Shown: piece after piece, positions 1 to 6,420 of the stretch
Layout: every line of letters starts with the position of its first letter
How positions within the stretch are numbered: position 1 is the stretch's first letter
Assembly: GCA_022360735.1 (NCBI GenBank)
Contig: JAKSCF010000332.1
Coordinates: 1 to 8,548, forward strand
Length of the DNA: 8,548 nucleotides
Reading direction: 5' to 3'
Source of the DNA: Clostridia bacterium
GTDB lineage: Bacteria; Bacillota_A; Clostridia; Peptostreptococcales; JAAYPU01
Program-made: the position numbers and the translations under genes
Notes under the pieces: model-generated
Seen by the model: the letters and a program-made list of their open reading frames with translations, nothing else
Told to the model about the DNA's origin: nothing
The model's database searches: none

Positions 1-1
1 A

Positions 2-15
2 TTTTACTCCCTCCT
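2..15 (-). promoter_or_regulatory. Ribosome binding site of an off-window minus-strand gene
   Basis: On the minus strand bases 15-10 read AGGAGG. Seven bases (GAGTAAA) follow, and then the final two bases of the window read AT. If the next base outside is G, this is an ATG start at ideal spacing. I infer that a gene divergent from the acetyltransferase begins at the left edge; none of its coding sequence is visible, so nothing can be said about its product. Confidence 0.6.
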
Positions 16-381
16 AAAAACTTTCTTTAATTATCCATTCAATGCAAACAATGTACCATGTTAGTTCTCAAAAAAATAATGTTTTCAATTCTTTTATGTA
101 GTTGCTGCGTTTCAATACCAATAAGCTGTAAATTTTTCATATAACCGTTTGAATATTTAAAAACTTAAGGAAACACAGAGCGGGAAGTAACAACAAATGA
201 GACAATTTATATTATTTATAAGACAATTATGACAATTAATAGATAATTCCTACTTTAATTATAGAAATCTGTAGTCATAAAGAATTGAGCTATAGTAATC
301 CATGCCTTTAGTATAGATCTATCCAAATTCCATAAATTATTAAAGTTTTCGGTTGTCTTTACTTTGGCATTATTTTTGCTG
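16..381. other. AT-rich intergenic region, no gene seen
   Basis: No reading frame here has a credible start, ribosome binding site and length on either strand. The stretch lies between the presumed divergent gene off the left edge and the acetyltransferase, so it should hold the promoters of both. The only repeated motif I see is GACAATT, at 201-207, 222-228 and 231-237. No convincing terminator hairpin, tRNA or riboswitch core was found. Confidence 0.5.
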
Positions 382-419
382 TACAATTTAGATAATAGCA
401 AAACACAAAAAGAGGGGGA
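382..419 (+). promoter_or_regulatory. Possible -10 box and RBS of the acetyltransferase gene
   Basis: TACAAT at 382-387 is a five-of-six match to the sigma-A -10 box and would place the transcript start near 394. The -35 region at 17-base spacing (around TTACTT) is poor, so the promoter call is weak. The purine run AGAGGGGGA at 411-419 is a good Shine-Dalgarno sequence six bases before the TTG at 426; it is what fixes that non-ATG start. Confidence 0.4.
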
Positions 420-425
420 TTTATT

Positions 426-896
426 TTGTTAATAAGAAATATTGATACGTCTGACTACGCCTCAATAATTACTGTGCTTGATGAGTGGTGGGGTGGACGT
501 CATATGGCTGATATGTTACCGAAGTTATTTTTTAAGCATTTTAAAGACACAAGTTTTATTATTGAAGAAAACAATGAAGTTGTTGGTTTCTTAATTGGAT
601 TTGTATCTCAGGCCTACCCAAATCAAGCATATGTACATTTTATGGGAATTCATCCAGAACATAGAAAGAAAGATTATGGAAGGCAGTTGTATCAGAAGTT
701 TTTTGAAGCTGTAAAACAAAAAGGCTGCGATTCCGTTCATCTTGTTACTTCACCGGTCAATAAAAAATCCATTGCATTTCATACGCACATTGGATTTCAA
801 ATTGTAGAAGGAGACTGCATTGTTGATGGTGTATCTGTAAACACAGACTATGACGGCCCCGGAGAAGATAGAGTTGTATTTGTACAAAACATTTGA
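426..896 (+). CDS. GNAT family N-acetyltransferase
   Basis: This is a 156-residue single-domain GNAT protein, the usual length for the family, expected to move an acetyl group from acetyl-CoA to an amine. The substrate cannot be told from the sequence. The N-terminal strand and helix (residues 1-30) are followed by the central strands FIIEENNEVVGFLIGF (44-59). The acetyl-CoA site comes next: VHFMGIHPEHRKKDYGRQLY (70-89). In the usual R/Q-x-x-G-x-G/A loop the first glycine is Asp83 here, while Gly85 is kept. The C-terminal half has the NKKSIAFHTHIGF segment (112-124) typical of motif B. The start is TTG, supported by a strong purine-rich RBS; the first ATGs in frame lie at codons 27 and 30 and would remove the first helix. 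The gene stands alone, convergent with the chemoreceptor gene, and has no visible link to the molybdenum genes. The family call is secure; the function is open. Confidence 0.9.
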   Translation: MLIRNIDTSDYASIITVLDEWWGGRHMADMLPKLFFKHFKDTSFIIEENNEVVGFLIGFVSQAYPNQAYVHFMGIHPEHRKKDYGRQLYQKFFEAVKQKGCDSVHLVTSPVNKKSIAFHTHIGFQIVEGDCIVDGVSVNTDYDGPGEDRVVFVQNI

Positions 897-983
897 ATAG
901 GGGCCGGCCTCGTAAAATAACCTCACACAATCCTTATACCCGGAAAAATATAGGTTATAACTAACGCTAGATGCCAGGTAACA
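897..983. other. Convergent intergenic gap without a clear terminator
   Basis: The acetyltransferase and chemoreceptor genes end tail to tail across this 87-base gap, where a bidirectional terminator would be expected. I see a short GC-rich palindrome GGCCGGCC at 902-909 and an imperfect stem around 934-960 (TTATACC against GGTTATAA), but neither has an adjoining T run. Termination therefore remains unexplained. Confidence 0.4.
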
Positions 984-3125
984 TCAATATTTATCAAAAT
1001 ACTCATTATCTAAGGATATTTCAAAACTTTTTTCCAATTTATTCAATACTTCCGTTTTCTTATCAATTCGGGGGTGTGATGCAATCGTTTTTGTTTCATC
1101 TTTTAGTTTAAATTGTTGAATCATACCTTTTAACATTTGTGCTTGACCTGCCATTTCTTCACTAGCAGATGCACTTTCTTCTGCAATAGCTGTATTGGTC
1201 TGAGTAACTACTGAAACCTGCTTTATCCCACTATCAATTTCTGATATTGACAATGCTTGTTTGCTGGATTCTTCTGCAATGGTTTTTACAATTTCTCCTG
1301 TATCTGTTACAACATCTACTATTTTATTTAATGCTTCTGCAGTATTATTTGCTATCTTGTATCCATCTTCTACTTTACTAATAGAGTTATCTATTAAGTC
1401 TGTTGTCTCTTTTGCCGCCTTTGCACTTCTTGCTGCTAAATTTCTAACTTCTTCTGCAACAACAGCAAATCCTTTACCATGTTCTCCTGCTCTTGCTGCT
1501 TCTACTGCAGCATTAAGAGCTAAAATATTCGTTTGAAATGCAATTTCATCAATAACTTTAATAATATTTGAAATATTATTTGAAGATTCTTTTATCTCAT
1601 TCATAGAGGTAAGCATTGCAACCATTTGCTGGTTACCCTGCTGTGCATCTAGTTTAGCTTTCATGGACAGTTCATTTGCCTTGTTTGCATTTTTTGCATT
1701 TTCTTTAGTTTGTTCTGCAACTTGTGTAACCGTTGCTCCTATTTCTTCTACTGAGCCAGCTTGTTGTGATGCCCCTTGAGATAAGCTTTGACTTGATGAT
1801 GCAACCTGTTCCGTACCCGTCTCTACCTGCTCTGCAGCAGAATTAATCTCTGTTAAAATAGTATTGAATTCTTTTATTATGTGGTTTATAGACTTATTCA
1901 GTTGTATAAAATCTCCAACATATTCTTTTTCAATGCCTACAGTAAAGTTCTTATTTGTTAATTCAGATAAAATATATGCTATTTCATCTATCATTGACTT
2001 AATTGAATTTGTACTTTCAATTAATGAATTATTTAAAATATTAAAATTATCAGCTATCTCTTTTGTATCATCATCAAACTCTGAAATAGATGCATCAATA
2101 TCTAAATGTCCATTTGCTAACATATCCAGTTTATTTGTAAATTTGTTAACTTCTTTTTTTTGATATTCTAACTTTTTAACAGCAATTTTTTCTTCTTTTT
2201 TAAGTTCTGTTGTTTCTAAAGCAAACTCAATAACCCCTCTCATTTTTCCATATTTATCAATATAAGGAGTGAATTTAGAAATATAACTTTTTTGTGTTTT
2301 TTCTTCATGAATCTCAAAAGATTCTTTACTTTTATTTTTTACGCATTGGTCTAATACGCATTGATTCGTATTACAATCATTTAACTCATAACATTTTTTT
2401 CCAACAAGCGATTCTCTAGTTACTTTTGCGCCGTCCATTGCACTAGAATTTCTAAATCTTGTATTATAGTTAGTATCAATAATTAAAATATTCGAATCAA
2501 CACTATCCAAAATGTTTACGAAAGAATCTAAAATAAAATTAACCCCTTCTATTATCCCTTTATACTTACCTTTTAAATTATTACTATTTCCTCTAACTAA
2601 TAGATTCCCATCCATTATTGATTCTAACATTGTATCGACTTCACTATTTAACTCATTCAAATTATCAACAACTATTTGTAAGCTGTTTGATAAAATATCT
2701 TTTTCAGATTTTGGGTTAATTTTTATAGATAAATCTCCTTCAGCAATCTTTTGAGCATTCTTAGACTGTTCTATAACATTATCTACCATGCGTGCATAAG
2801 AATCCATAAGCTGTCCAATTTCATCATTAGTCTTTTGAACAATGTTTACATCTGTATCCCCTGCCGTTAATTTATTAGAAACATTTATTAAGATTTTTAG
2901 AGGTATTATTATTTGTTTTCTTATAAAATATATTAAAATTACAAATAATACTGTACTAGAAATTAAAATATTAGTTATTGTATTCAATATATATTTTGAC
3001 TCTGTTACATTGTTTTGATAATTTACAAATCCGATCACTCCATTAATAGACATACTTAATATTATCATGATAACTACCATCAAAGAAAATTTAAATCCAA
3101 TAGACATAGTTTTTTCTTTATCCAT
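984..3125 (-). CDS. Methyl-accepting chemotaxis protein with cytoplasmic Cys-rich PAS domain
   Basis: A 713-residue transducer that should pass a sensed signal to the CheA/CheW array. The order is: short N-tail; membrane segment 1 (about 12-34); an outside loop of only about 16 residues; membrane segment 2 (about 51-68); HAMP (about 69-122); further HAMP-like repeats (about 123-200, and again 330-430); a PAS domain (about 203-308); and the signalling coiled coil (about 430-675). The coiled coil has the nearly invariant tip around AFQTNILALNAAVEAARAG (529-547). The tail lacks a CheR-docking pentapeptide of the NWETF kind. With almost nothing outside the membrane, sensing is probably intracellular through the PAS, which carries Cys245, Cys251, Cys256 and Cys261. 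I chose the ATG at 3125 because AAGGAGG (3137-3131) sits five bases upstream; a TTG 13 codons earlier would place that RBS inside the gene. The region looks more AT-rich than the neighbouring molybdenum genes. It appears to be transcribed separately, beyond the terminator after mobB. Confidence 0.93.
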   Translation of the reverse strand: MDKEKTMSIGFKFSLMVVIMIILSMSINGVIGFVNYQNNVTESKYILNTITNILISSTVLFVILIYFIRKQIIIPLKILINVSNKLTAGDTDVNIVQKTNDEIGQLMDSYARMVDNVIEQSKNAQKIAEGDLSIKINPKSEKDILSNSLQIVVDNLNELNSEVDTMLESIMDGNLLVRGNSNNLKGKYKGIIEGVNFILDSFVNILDSVDSNILIIDTNYNTRFRNSSAMDGAKVTRESLVGKKCYELNDCNTNQCVLDQCVKNKSKESFEIHEEKTQKSYISKFTPYIDKYGKMRGVIEFALETTELKKEEKIAVKKLEYQKKEVNKFTNKLDMLANGHLDIDASISEFDDDTKEIADNFNILNNSLIESTNSIKSMIDEIAYILSELTNKNFTVGIEKEYVGDFIQLNKSINHIIKEFNTILTEINSAAEQVETGTEQVASSSQSLSQGASQQAGSVEEIGATVTQVAEQTKENAKNANKANELSMKAKLDAQQGNQQMVAMLTSMNEIKESSNNISNIIKVIDEIAFQTNILALNAAVEAARAGEHGKGFAVVAEEVRNLAARSAKAAKETTDLIDNSISKVEDGYKIANNTAEALNKIVDVVTDTGEIVKTIAEESSKQALSISEIDSGIKQVSVVTQTNTAIAEESASASEEMAGQAQMLKGMIQQFKLKDETKTIASHPRIDKKTEVLNKLEKSFEISLDNEYFDKY

Positions 3126-3130
3126 TTTAA

Positions 3131-3137
3131 CCTCCTT
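3131..3137 (-). promoter_or_regulatory. RBS deciding the chemoreceptor start
   Basis: The minus strand reads AAGGAGG, then TTAAA, then ATG at 3125. This perfect anti-16S match at five-base spacing selects the ATG over the in-frame TTG at 3164. Confidence 0.85.
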
Positions 3138-3199
3138 GTATAATACAGTTAAAGAAATAATCAAATAGCTTATGCGAATATTTCTCTAACTTAATCCTT

Positions 3200-3240
3200 T
3201 GTTGTTCGTGGTCAAAGAAAAATATATTCCACAAACAACA
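3200..3240 (-). promoter_or_regulatory. 12-bp inverted repeat in the chemoreceptor leader
   Basis: Arms at 3240-3229 and 3211-3200 (minus-strand order) pair over 12 bases around a 17-base AT-rich loop. On the minus-strand RNA every position pairs, with one G-U wobble; on the plus strand that position is a C-A mismatch. This favours a hairpin in the leader of the chemoreceptor transcript over a plus-strand element. No T run follows the second arm, so it is not an obvious terminator. A possible -35 box (TTGACC) lies at the loop/second-arm junction, about 3214-3209, but its -10 partner is poor. The role is unknown. Confidence 0.5.
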
Positions 3241-3262
3241 GCTATTCTCCTTTATTGCTCAC

Positions 3263-3291
3263 AAAAAATTTACCACTTTTTATGATGGTAA
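3263..3291 (-). terminator. Intrinsic terminator after mobB
   Basis: On the minus strand TTACCAT (3291-3285) and GTGGTAA (3276-3270) form a seven-pair stem with one G-U, closing an eight-base loop. One A and then six T residues (3268-3263) follow. The stem is AT-rich, so it may be modest in strength. It lies about 50 bases beyond the mobB stop, where the molybdenum operon would be expected to end, and separates it from the chemoreceptor gene. Confidence 0.6.
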
Positions 3292-3317
3292 GCTTTTAAT
3301 TTTTTCAGTGGCCTCAT
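3270..3317 (-). other. Candidate 15-codon ORF with good RBS after mobB
   Basis: A reading frame of 15 codons begins with ATG at 3317 and ends at the TAA inside the terminator stem. AGGGAG (3330-3325) lies seven bases upstream, a proper ribosome binding site. The predicted peptide is very basic, MRPLKKLKAYHHKKW. It would be the last cistron of the mob operon, about 20 bases after the mobB stop. I do not recognise it. A frame this short can arise by chance; the well-placed RBS is the only reason to list it. Confidence 0.2.
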
Positions 3318-3338
3318 AAATCTACTCCCTCTCTTTAA

Positions 3339-3842
3339 CTATTCCTCAAAGGTATTATCTTTAATGTACTTTTCTATTAAATCTGTCATTCCTTGAGTGT
3401 CGTTAATATCGTAGCAAGGCACATTTATATCCCACGGAATGTCACTGGCCAGTGCTATCAGTTCATTTGGATCACACAAGAGATCTTTGTGTGCTGCTAA
3501 ACGAAATACCTCTATTTTGGGCTTGTTTTGTCTTTTATATCCTTCAGTGAGAATTATATCTACACCTGAAATCCGTGAAATAACTTCATCAAGTGTTAGC
3601 TCATTTTCACGTTTTTCAATTAAAGCAAATTTCTTGGGTGAAGAAATAGTTACAATATCGGCACCAGCCTGGGCATGACGCCACGTATCTTTACCTGGCT
3701 TGTCAATATCAAAACCATGAGTGTCGTGCTTTATAACTGCCACTCTAAAACCTCTGTTCTTTAATTCACGAATAATTTTTTCCAGGAAAGTGGTTTTGCC
3801 GGATCCGGACTTGGAAACTATAGAAATTACAGGAATATTCAT
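3339..3842 (-). CDS. mobB: Molybdopterin-guanine dinucleotide biosynthesis adaptor MobB
   Basis: MobB is the GTP-binding accessory protein of guanine-dinucleotide attachment to molybdenum cofactor; in E. coli it binds MobA and stimulates but is not essential for cofactor formation. This 167-residue protein has the family's usual length. The P-loop is SKSGSGKTT (10-18); the first position is Ser where the Walker A consensus has Gly. Further MobB hallmarks are KHDTHGF (38-44), the DTWRH stretch (52-56) followed by AGA (59-61), the LTEGYK segment (98-103) and PKIEVFR (108-114). The ATG at 3842 overlaps the TGA of the mobA-moeA fusion gene as ATGA, which implies translational coupling. GGGAG about ten bases upstream, inside the preceding gene, can serve as RBS. 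A likely terminator lies downstream. The family call is firm. Confidence 0.95.
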   Translation of the reverse strand: MNIPVISIVSKSGSGKTTFLEKIIRELKNRGFRVAVIKHDTHGFDIDKPGKDTWRHAQAGADIVTISSPKKFALIEKRENELTLDEVISRISGVDIILTEGYKRQNKPKIEVFRLAAHKDLLCDPNELIALASDIPWDINVPCYDINDTQGMTDLIEKYIKDNTFEE

Positions 3843-5653
3843 TTTATGTTTCTCCCTTCAGTTAAGTATGCTATAACTTTATCTCCCTCAGTTAAAGGGC
3901 TGCTCTGTGGTGCTATATCTACAAGCAGGTTTACCTCAGTTAATGATTTTAAAACACCTTGATTGGTCAGTAGCTCTGCCTTGGCTACACCATTTTCTAG
4001 ACAAAGTCTAGCCAACTCAATCTTTCTGACATCACTTGTTTTTTGATACTCAGAAGAAAGATATACTTCAGTTTTTTGAGGCAGATATTCTTTGTATCCC
4101 ATCATCTTTTTTAATATCGGCTTAACAAGCAGTTCATATGATATATAAGATGCTCCGGGATGACCGGATAGTGCTATAACGAGTTTGTCTTCTTTTTTTC
4201 CAGCCAACACGGCTTTGCCTGGTTTTATATTAATACCGGAAAAAAGTATTTCTATCCCCACAGTGTTAAATGATTGTTCAACCAAGTCATAATCTCCCGC
4301 TGAAACGCCTCCGTAAATAATGACCAAGTCAGCTTTTTTCAAAGCTGTCTCAATATGTGTTGCTATTTTGGTTATATTATCAGGAACAGTTCCCATGGGA
4401 ATTGTTTTTATCCCAAGATTTTCTATTAACGCCGAAAACAAAAACATGTTACTATTATAGATCTTTCCTTGGGACGGTGGTTCACCTACTTCTTGAAGTT
4501 CACTTCCGGTACTGATGACCGCAACTTTAACTTGACTATAAACCGGTATAGTTGATACTCCTGTAGAAGCCAAAAAACCTAATATTGCCGGAGAAACAAC
4601 CAGTCCTTGCCGTGCGATCAACTCACCTGCTGTACATTCCGCTCCAGCTTTGAGAACGCCCGTTCCTGTCTTTTCAGGTTTGAAAACAAGTATATCTGAG
4701 CCGTCAACATCAACCTTTTCATACTTTATTACTACATCAGCTCCAACCGGTAACATAGCGCCGGTCATTACTTTAACGGATGTTCCACTGGAAATCTCAT
4801 AATATGGTACAGACCCGGCTGCCACTTTTCCTAATATTTTCAAACGAATTGGCGTCTTTATTTTGGCCTTTTCCATATCCCTGCTGCAAACTGCATAACC
4901 ATCCACCGATGACCTTTTAAAATCCGGTATATCTCGTGGAGCTGCCAAGTCTTTACTTACCACCCTGTTTAATGCATCAAACAAAGGCAGGTCTTCCATA
5001 TCACAAGTCTGTACATGCTGAAAAAGCAGTGCTCGGGCTTCTTCGACAGATAAATTACAAGGATCTTGGTTCGTAATTTTATAATACTCTTCCGGAGTAT
5101 TAATATTAAGAAAAGCCCTCTTAGAATTGGTAAAAGAAAGCAGATCGTCTTTTTCCACATAATTTATCTTAACTGATTGATAAAAGTCAAAAACACTTAA
5201 TAAGTTTTGTTTAAAACATTCTTCGATAGCCGGCAGGCAAGCCTTACTATACACAGCAAACAAAGGTTCTAGGAAAGAATCTTTCTTTGGTACTGCCGCA
5301 TCATAATCTTTAGCAGCATCCCATAATCGTTTGACTATATCCGGCTCCCAAAAAGGCATATCACAAGCTACAACAAAAGCCTTTTCATATTTTGCAGTCT
5401 TAAGACCAGCATGGATTCCTCCAAGTGGTCCCCGTCCCGGAAAAATATCAACAACTTCCTTAATGCCTTTAAAATTATATTTCACGGATTGACTGGTCAC
5501 AATGATTATTTCATCAAATAAAACCCTTATCTTCTCTAAGGCGCCTACTATCAAAGTCAAGTTATTTAATTTAAGCAATGCCTTGTCCATACCCATTCGA
5601 GAACTTTTGCCCCCGGCAAGAATTATTGCTGATCCTTTATATAACAATTTCAT
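3839..5653 (-). CDS. Fused MobA (MPT guanylyltransferase) and MoeA (Mo insertase)
   Basis: A 604-residue fusion of two cofactor enzymes that are usually separate. Residues 1 to about 195 are MobA, which transfers GMP from GTP to molybdenum-molybdopterin. They show the nucleotide-binding LAGGKSSRMGMDKALL (12-27), GPLGGIHAG (75-83), DMP (98-100) and the closing NINTPEEYY (183-191). From about 198 to 604 is a full-length MoeA, which inserts molybdate into adenylylated molybdopterin. Its marks are DIPDFKRSSVDGYAV (241-255), VMTGAMLPVGADVV (295-308), STGSEL (381-386), GKIYNSN (396-402), GGVSAGDYD (448-456) and the LSGHPGAS loop (495-502, where many MoeA proteins have PGNPVS). No linker or frameshift separates the halves. 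I chose the ATG at 5653 because AAAGGAG (5665-5659) is five bases upstream; the GTG at 5659 overlaps that RBS. The gene lies 57 bases after the NTPase gene and overlaps mobB, so these three are probably one operon. Confidence 0.95.
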   Translation of the reverse strand: MKLLYKGSAIILAGGKSSRMGMDKALLKLNNLTLIVGALEKIRVLFDEIIIVTSQSVKYNFKGIKEVVDIFPGRGPLGGIHAGLKTAKYEKAFVVACDMPFWEPDIVKRLWDAAKDYDAAVPKKDSFLEPLFAVYSKACLPAIEECFKQNLLSVFDFYQSVKINYVEKDDLLSFTNSKRAFLNINTPEEYYKITNQDPCNLSVEEARALLFQHVQTCDMEDLPLFDALNRVVSKDLAAPRDIPDFKRSSVDGYAVCSRDMEKAKIKTPIRLKILGKVAAGSVPYYEISSGTSVKVMTGAMLPVGADVVIKYEKVDVDGSDILVFKPEKTGTGVLKAGAECTAGELIARQGLVVSPAILGFLASTGVSTIPVYSQVKVAVISTGSELQEVGEPPSQGKIYNSNMFLFSALIENLGIKTIPMGTVPDNITKIATHIETALKKADLVIIYGGVSAGDYDLVEQSFNTVGIEILFSGINIKPGKAVLAGKKEDKLVIALSGHPGASYISYELLVKPILKKMMGYKEYLPQKTEVYLSSEYQKTSDVRKIELARLCLENGVAKAELLTNQGVLKSLTEVNLLVDIAPQSSPLTEGDKVIAYLTEGRNIK

Positions 5654-5710
5654 TACCACTCCTTTCTTTAAAAGATAGAATATTAATGAATTTCAATCTT
5701 AAATTTACCT

Positions 5711-6283
5711 TTAGCACTTAACTCCGGCAATTCCTAGGAAATCGACTATCTTATTTTCGATAACTTTGTAAGGCAGTATCGTCCAATCCAATACTTCTAC
5801 ATCCTCTCTGCTCCTCACTCTGTCGAGAAATGGGCGGCTTTCATCTTTTATAACGCCTAAAACCGGCTTTGGGCAGTCCAAAGCCTCGCAGACAATTGCT
5901 TTAAATTGTGGCGCTTTTTCTTCTAAGCGGCCTAGTTCATCCATGACAATAAGCTTTTTCTGTGTGTTGTACAAGGCTTTTTGGAGCGTCGTTACACCTA
6001 ATATTTCAAATGTTTCAAGCATAATTCTTCGTTCTCCTATTTCAAACAGAACATTATCTTCATGATCTATAGAAGTGGTTATTTTATTCAATAAATATTC
6101 CTCTGATCTGTTTATATCTACCATTCGAAATGCCTGACATACGCCTGCCAGGTATAGGCGCTGGACAAAATACCCTCCTATAAGCTGACGACAGGGTTCA
6201 AGGTATCGCTTTAATAAAGTGGATTTGCCACACAGACGTGGTCCGCATAAAAATAAGTTTTTTGTATTCGACAAGTTATTCAA
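5711..6283 (-). CDS. THEP1-like P-loop NTPase in the mob operon
   Basis: A 190-residue P-loop NTPase, best matched by eye to the nucleoside-triphosphatase THEP1 family (NTPase_1). Walker A is GPRLCGKST (14-22). A GGYFVQRLYLAGVCQAFRMVDI segment follows at about 36-57, in the place of the family's G-F-x-T-x-E-x-R stretch. Walker B is LIVMDELGRLE (111-121), close to the family's IDEIGKME. The end is DFLGIAGVKC. No membrane segment or signal peptide is visible. The start is TTG at 6283: an in-frame stop lies two codons upstream, and GGGGG about ten bases before the TTG gives an RBS of loose spacing. The gene leads the mobA-moeA/mobB run behind the putative cofactor riboswitch, so a role in cofactor synthesis, metal handling or delivery is suggested by context only. 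The family assignment is likely; the job is unknown. It resembles MobB only in having a P-loop. Confidence 0.8.
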   Translation of the reverse strand: MNNLSNTKNLFLCGPRLCGKSTLLKRYLEPCRQLIGGYFVQRLYLAGVCQAFRMVDINRSEEYLLNKITTSIDHEDNVLFEIGERRIMLETFEILGVTTLQKALYNTQKKLIVMDELGRLEEKAPQFKAIVCEALDCPKPVLGVIKDESRPFLDRVRSREDVEVLDWTILPYKVIENKIVDFLGIAGVKC

Positions 6284-6374
6284 CGTTTACGAACCCCCAT
6301 TTTGCTATATATTTTCCGTATCCCTTTTCTAATTATTTCAAATACGCTTTGCCTTGGTGTTCTAAATTAAATGA

Positions 6375-6410
6375 CTTCTATATGGAAGTACACATAGAAG
6401 CCATTGGCTT
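6375..6410 (-). promoter_or_regulatory. Overlapping alternative hairpins after the riboswitch core
   Basis: On the minus strand AAGCC-AAT-GGCTT (6410-6398) is a perfect five-pair hairpin. Sharing its last three bases is a longer one, CTTCTATGTG (6400-6391) pairing with CATATAGAAG (6384-6375), ten pairs with one G-U around a six-base loop. The two cannot fully form together. The longer stem is followed by a T-rich but interrupted run (6374-6362), so a weak terminator is possible. The position between the putative aptamer and the NTPase gene suggests an expression platform; that is inference. Confidence 0.4.
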
Positions 6411-6420
6411 GCTTTTTATG

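Noticed and set aside
902..909. GGCCGGCC palindrome as a terminator or attachment site
   Set aside because: It is eight bases, self-complementary with no loop, has no T run on either strand and no matching copy in the window.
1261..1536. Plus-strand frames within the chemoreceptor gene
   Set aside because: They are antisense to the highly conserved signalling tip, whose biased codons create long open frames on the opposite strand.
3126..3164. Upstream TTG start for the chemoreceptor, 13 codons longer
   Set aside because: The perfect AAGGAGG at 3137-3131 would then be coding, and the extra residues do not resemble the usual short N-tail before membrane segment 1.
5654..5659. GTG start for the MobA-MoeA fusion
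   Set aside because: The GTG overlaps the last base of the AAAGGAG RBS, while the ATG at 5653 has proper spacing.
6378..6404. Eight-codon ATG frame just after the riboswitch
   Set aside because: The AAGGAG lies about 20 bases upstream, too far to serve it, and the frame overlaps the hairpins.
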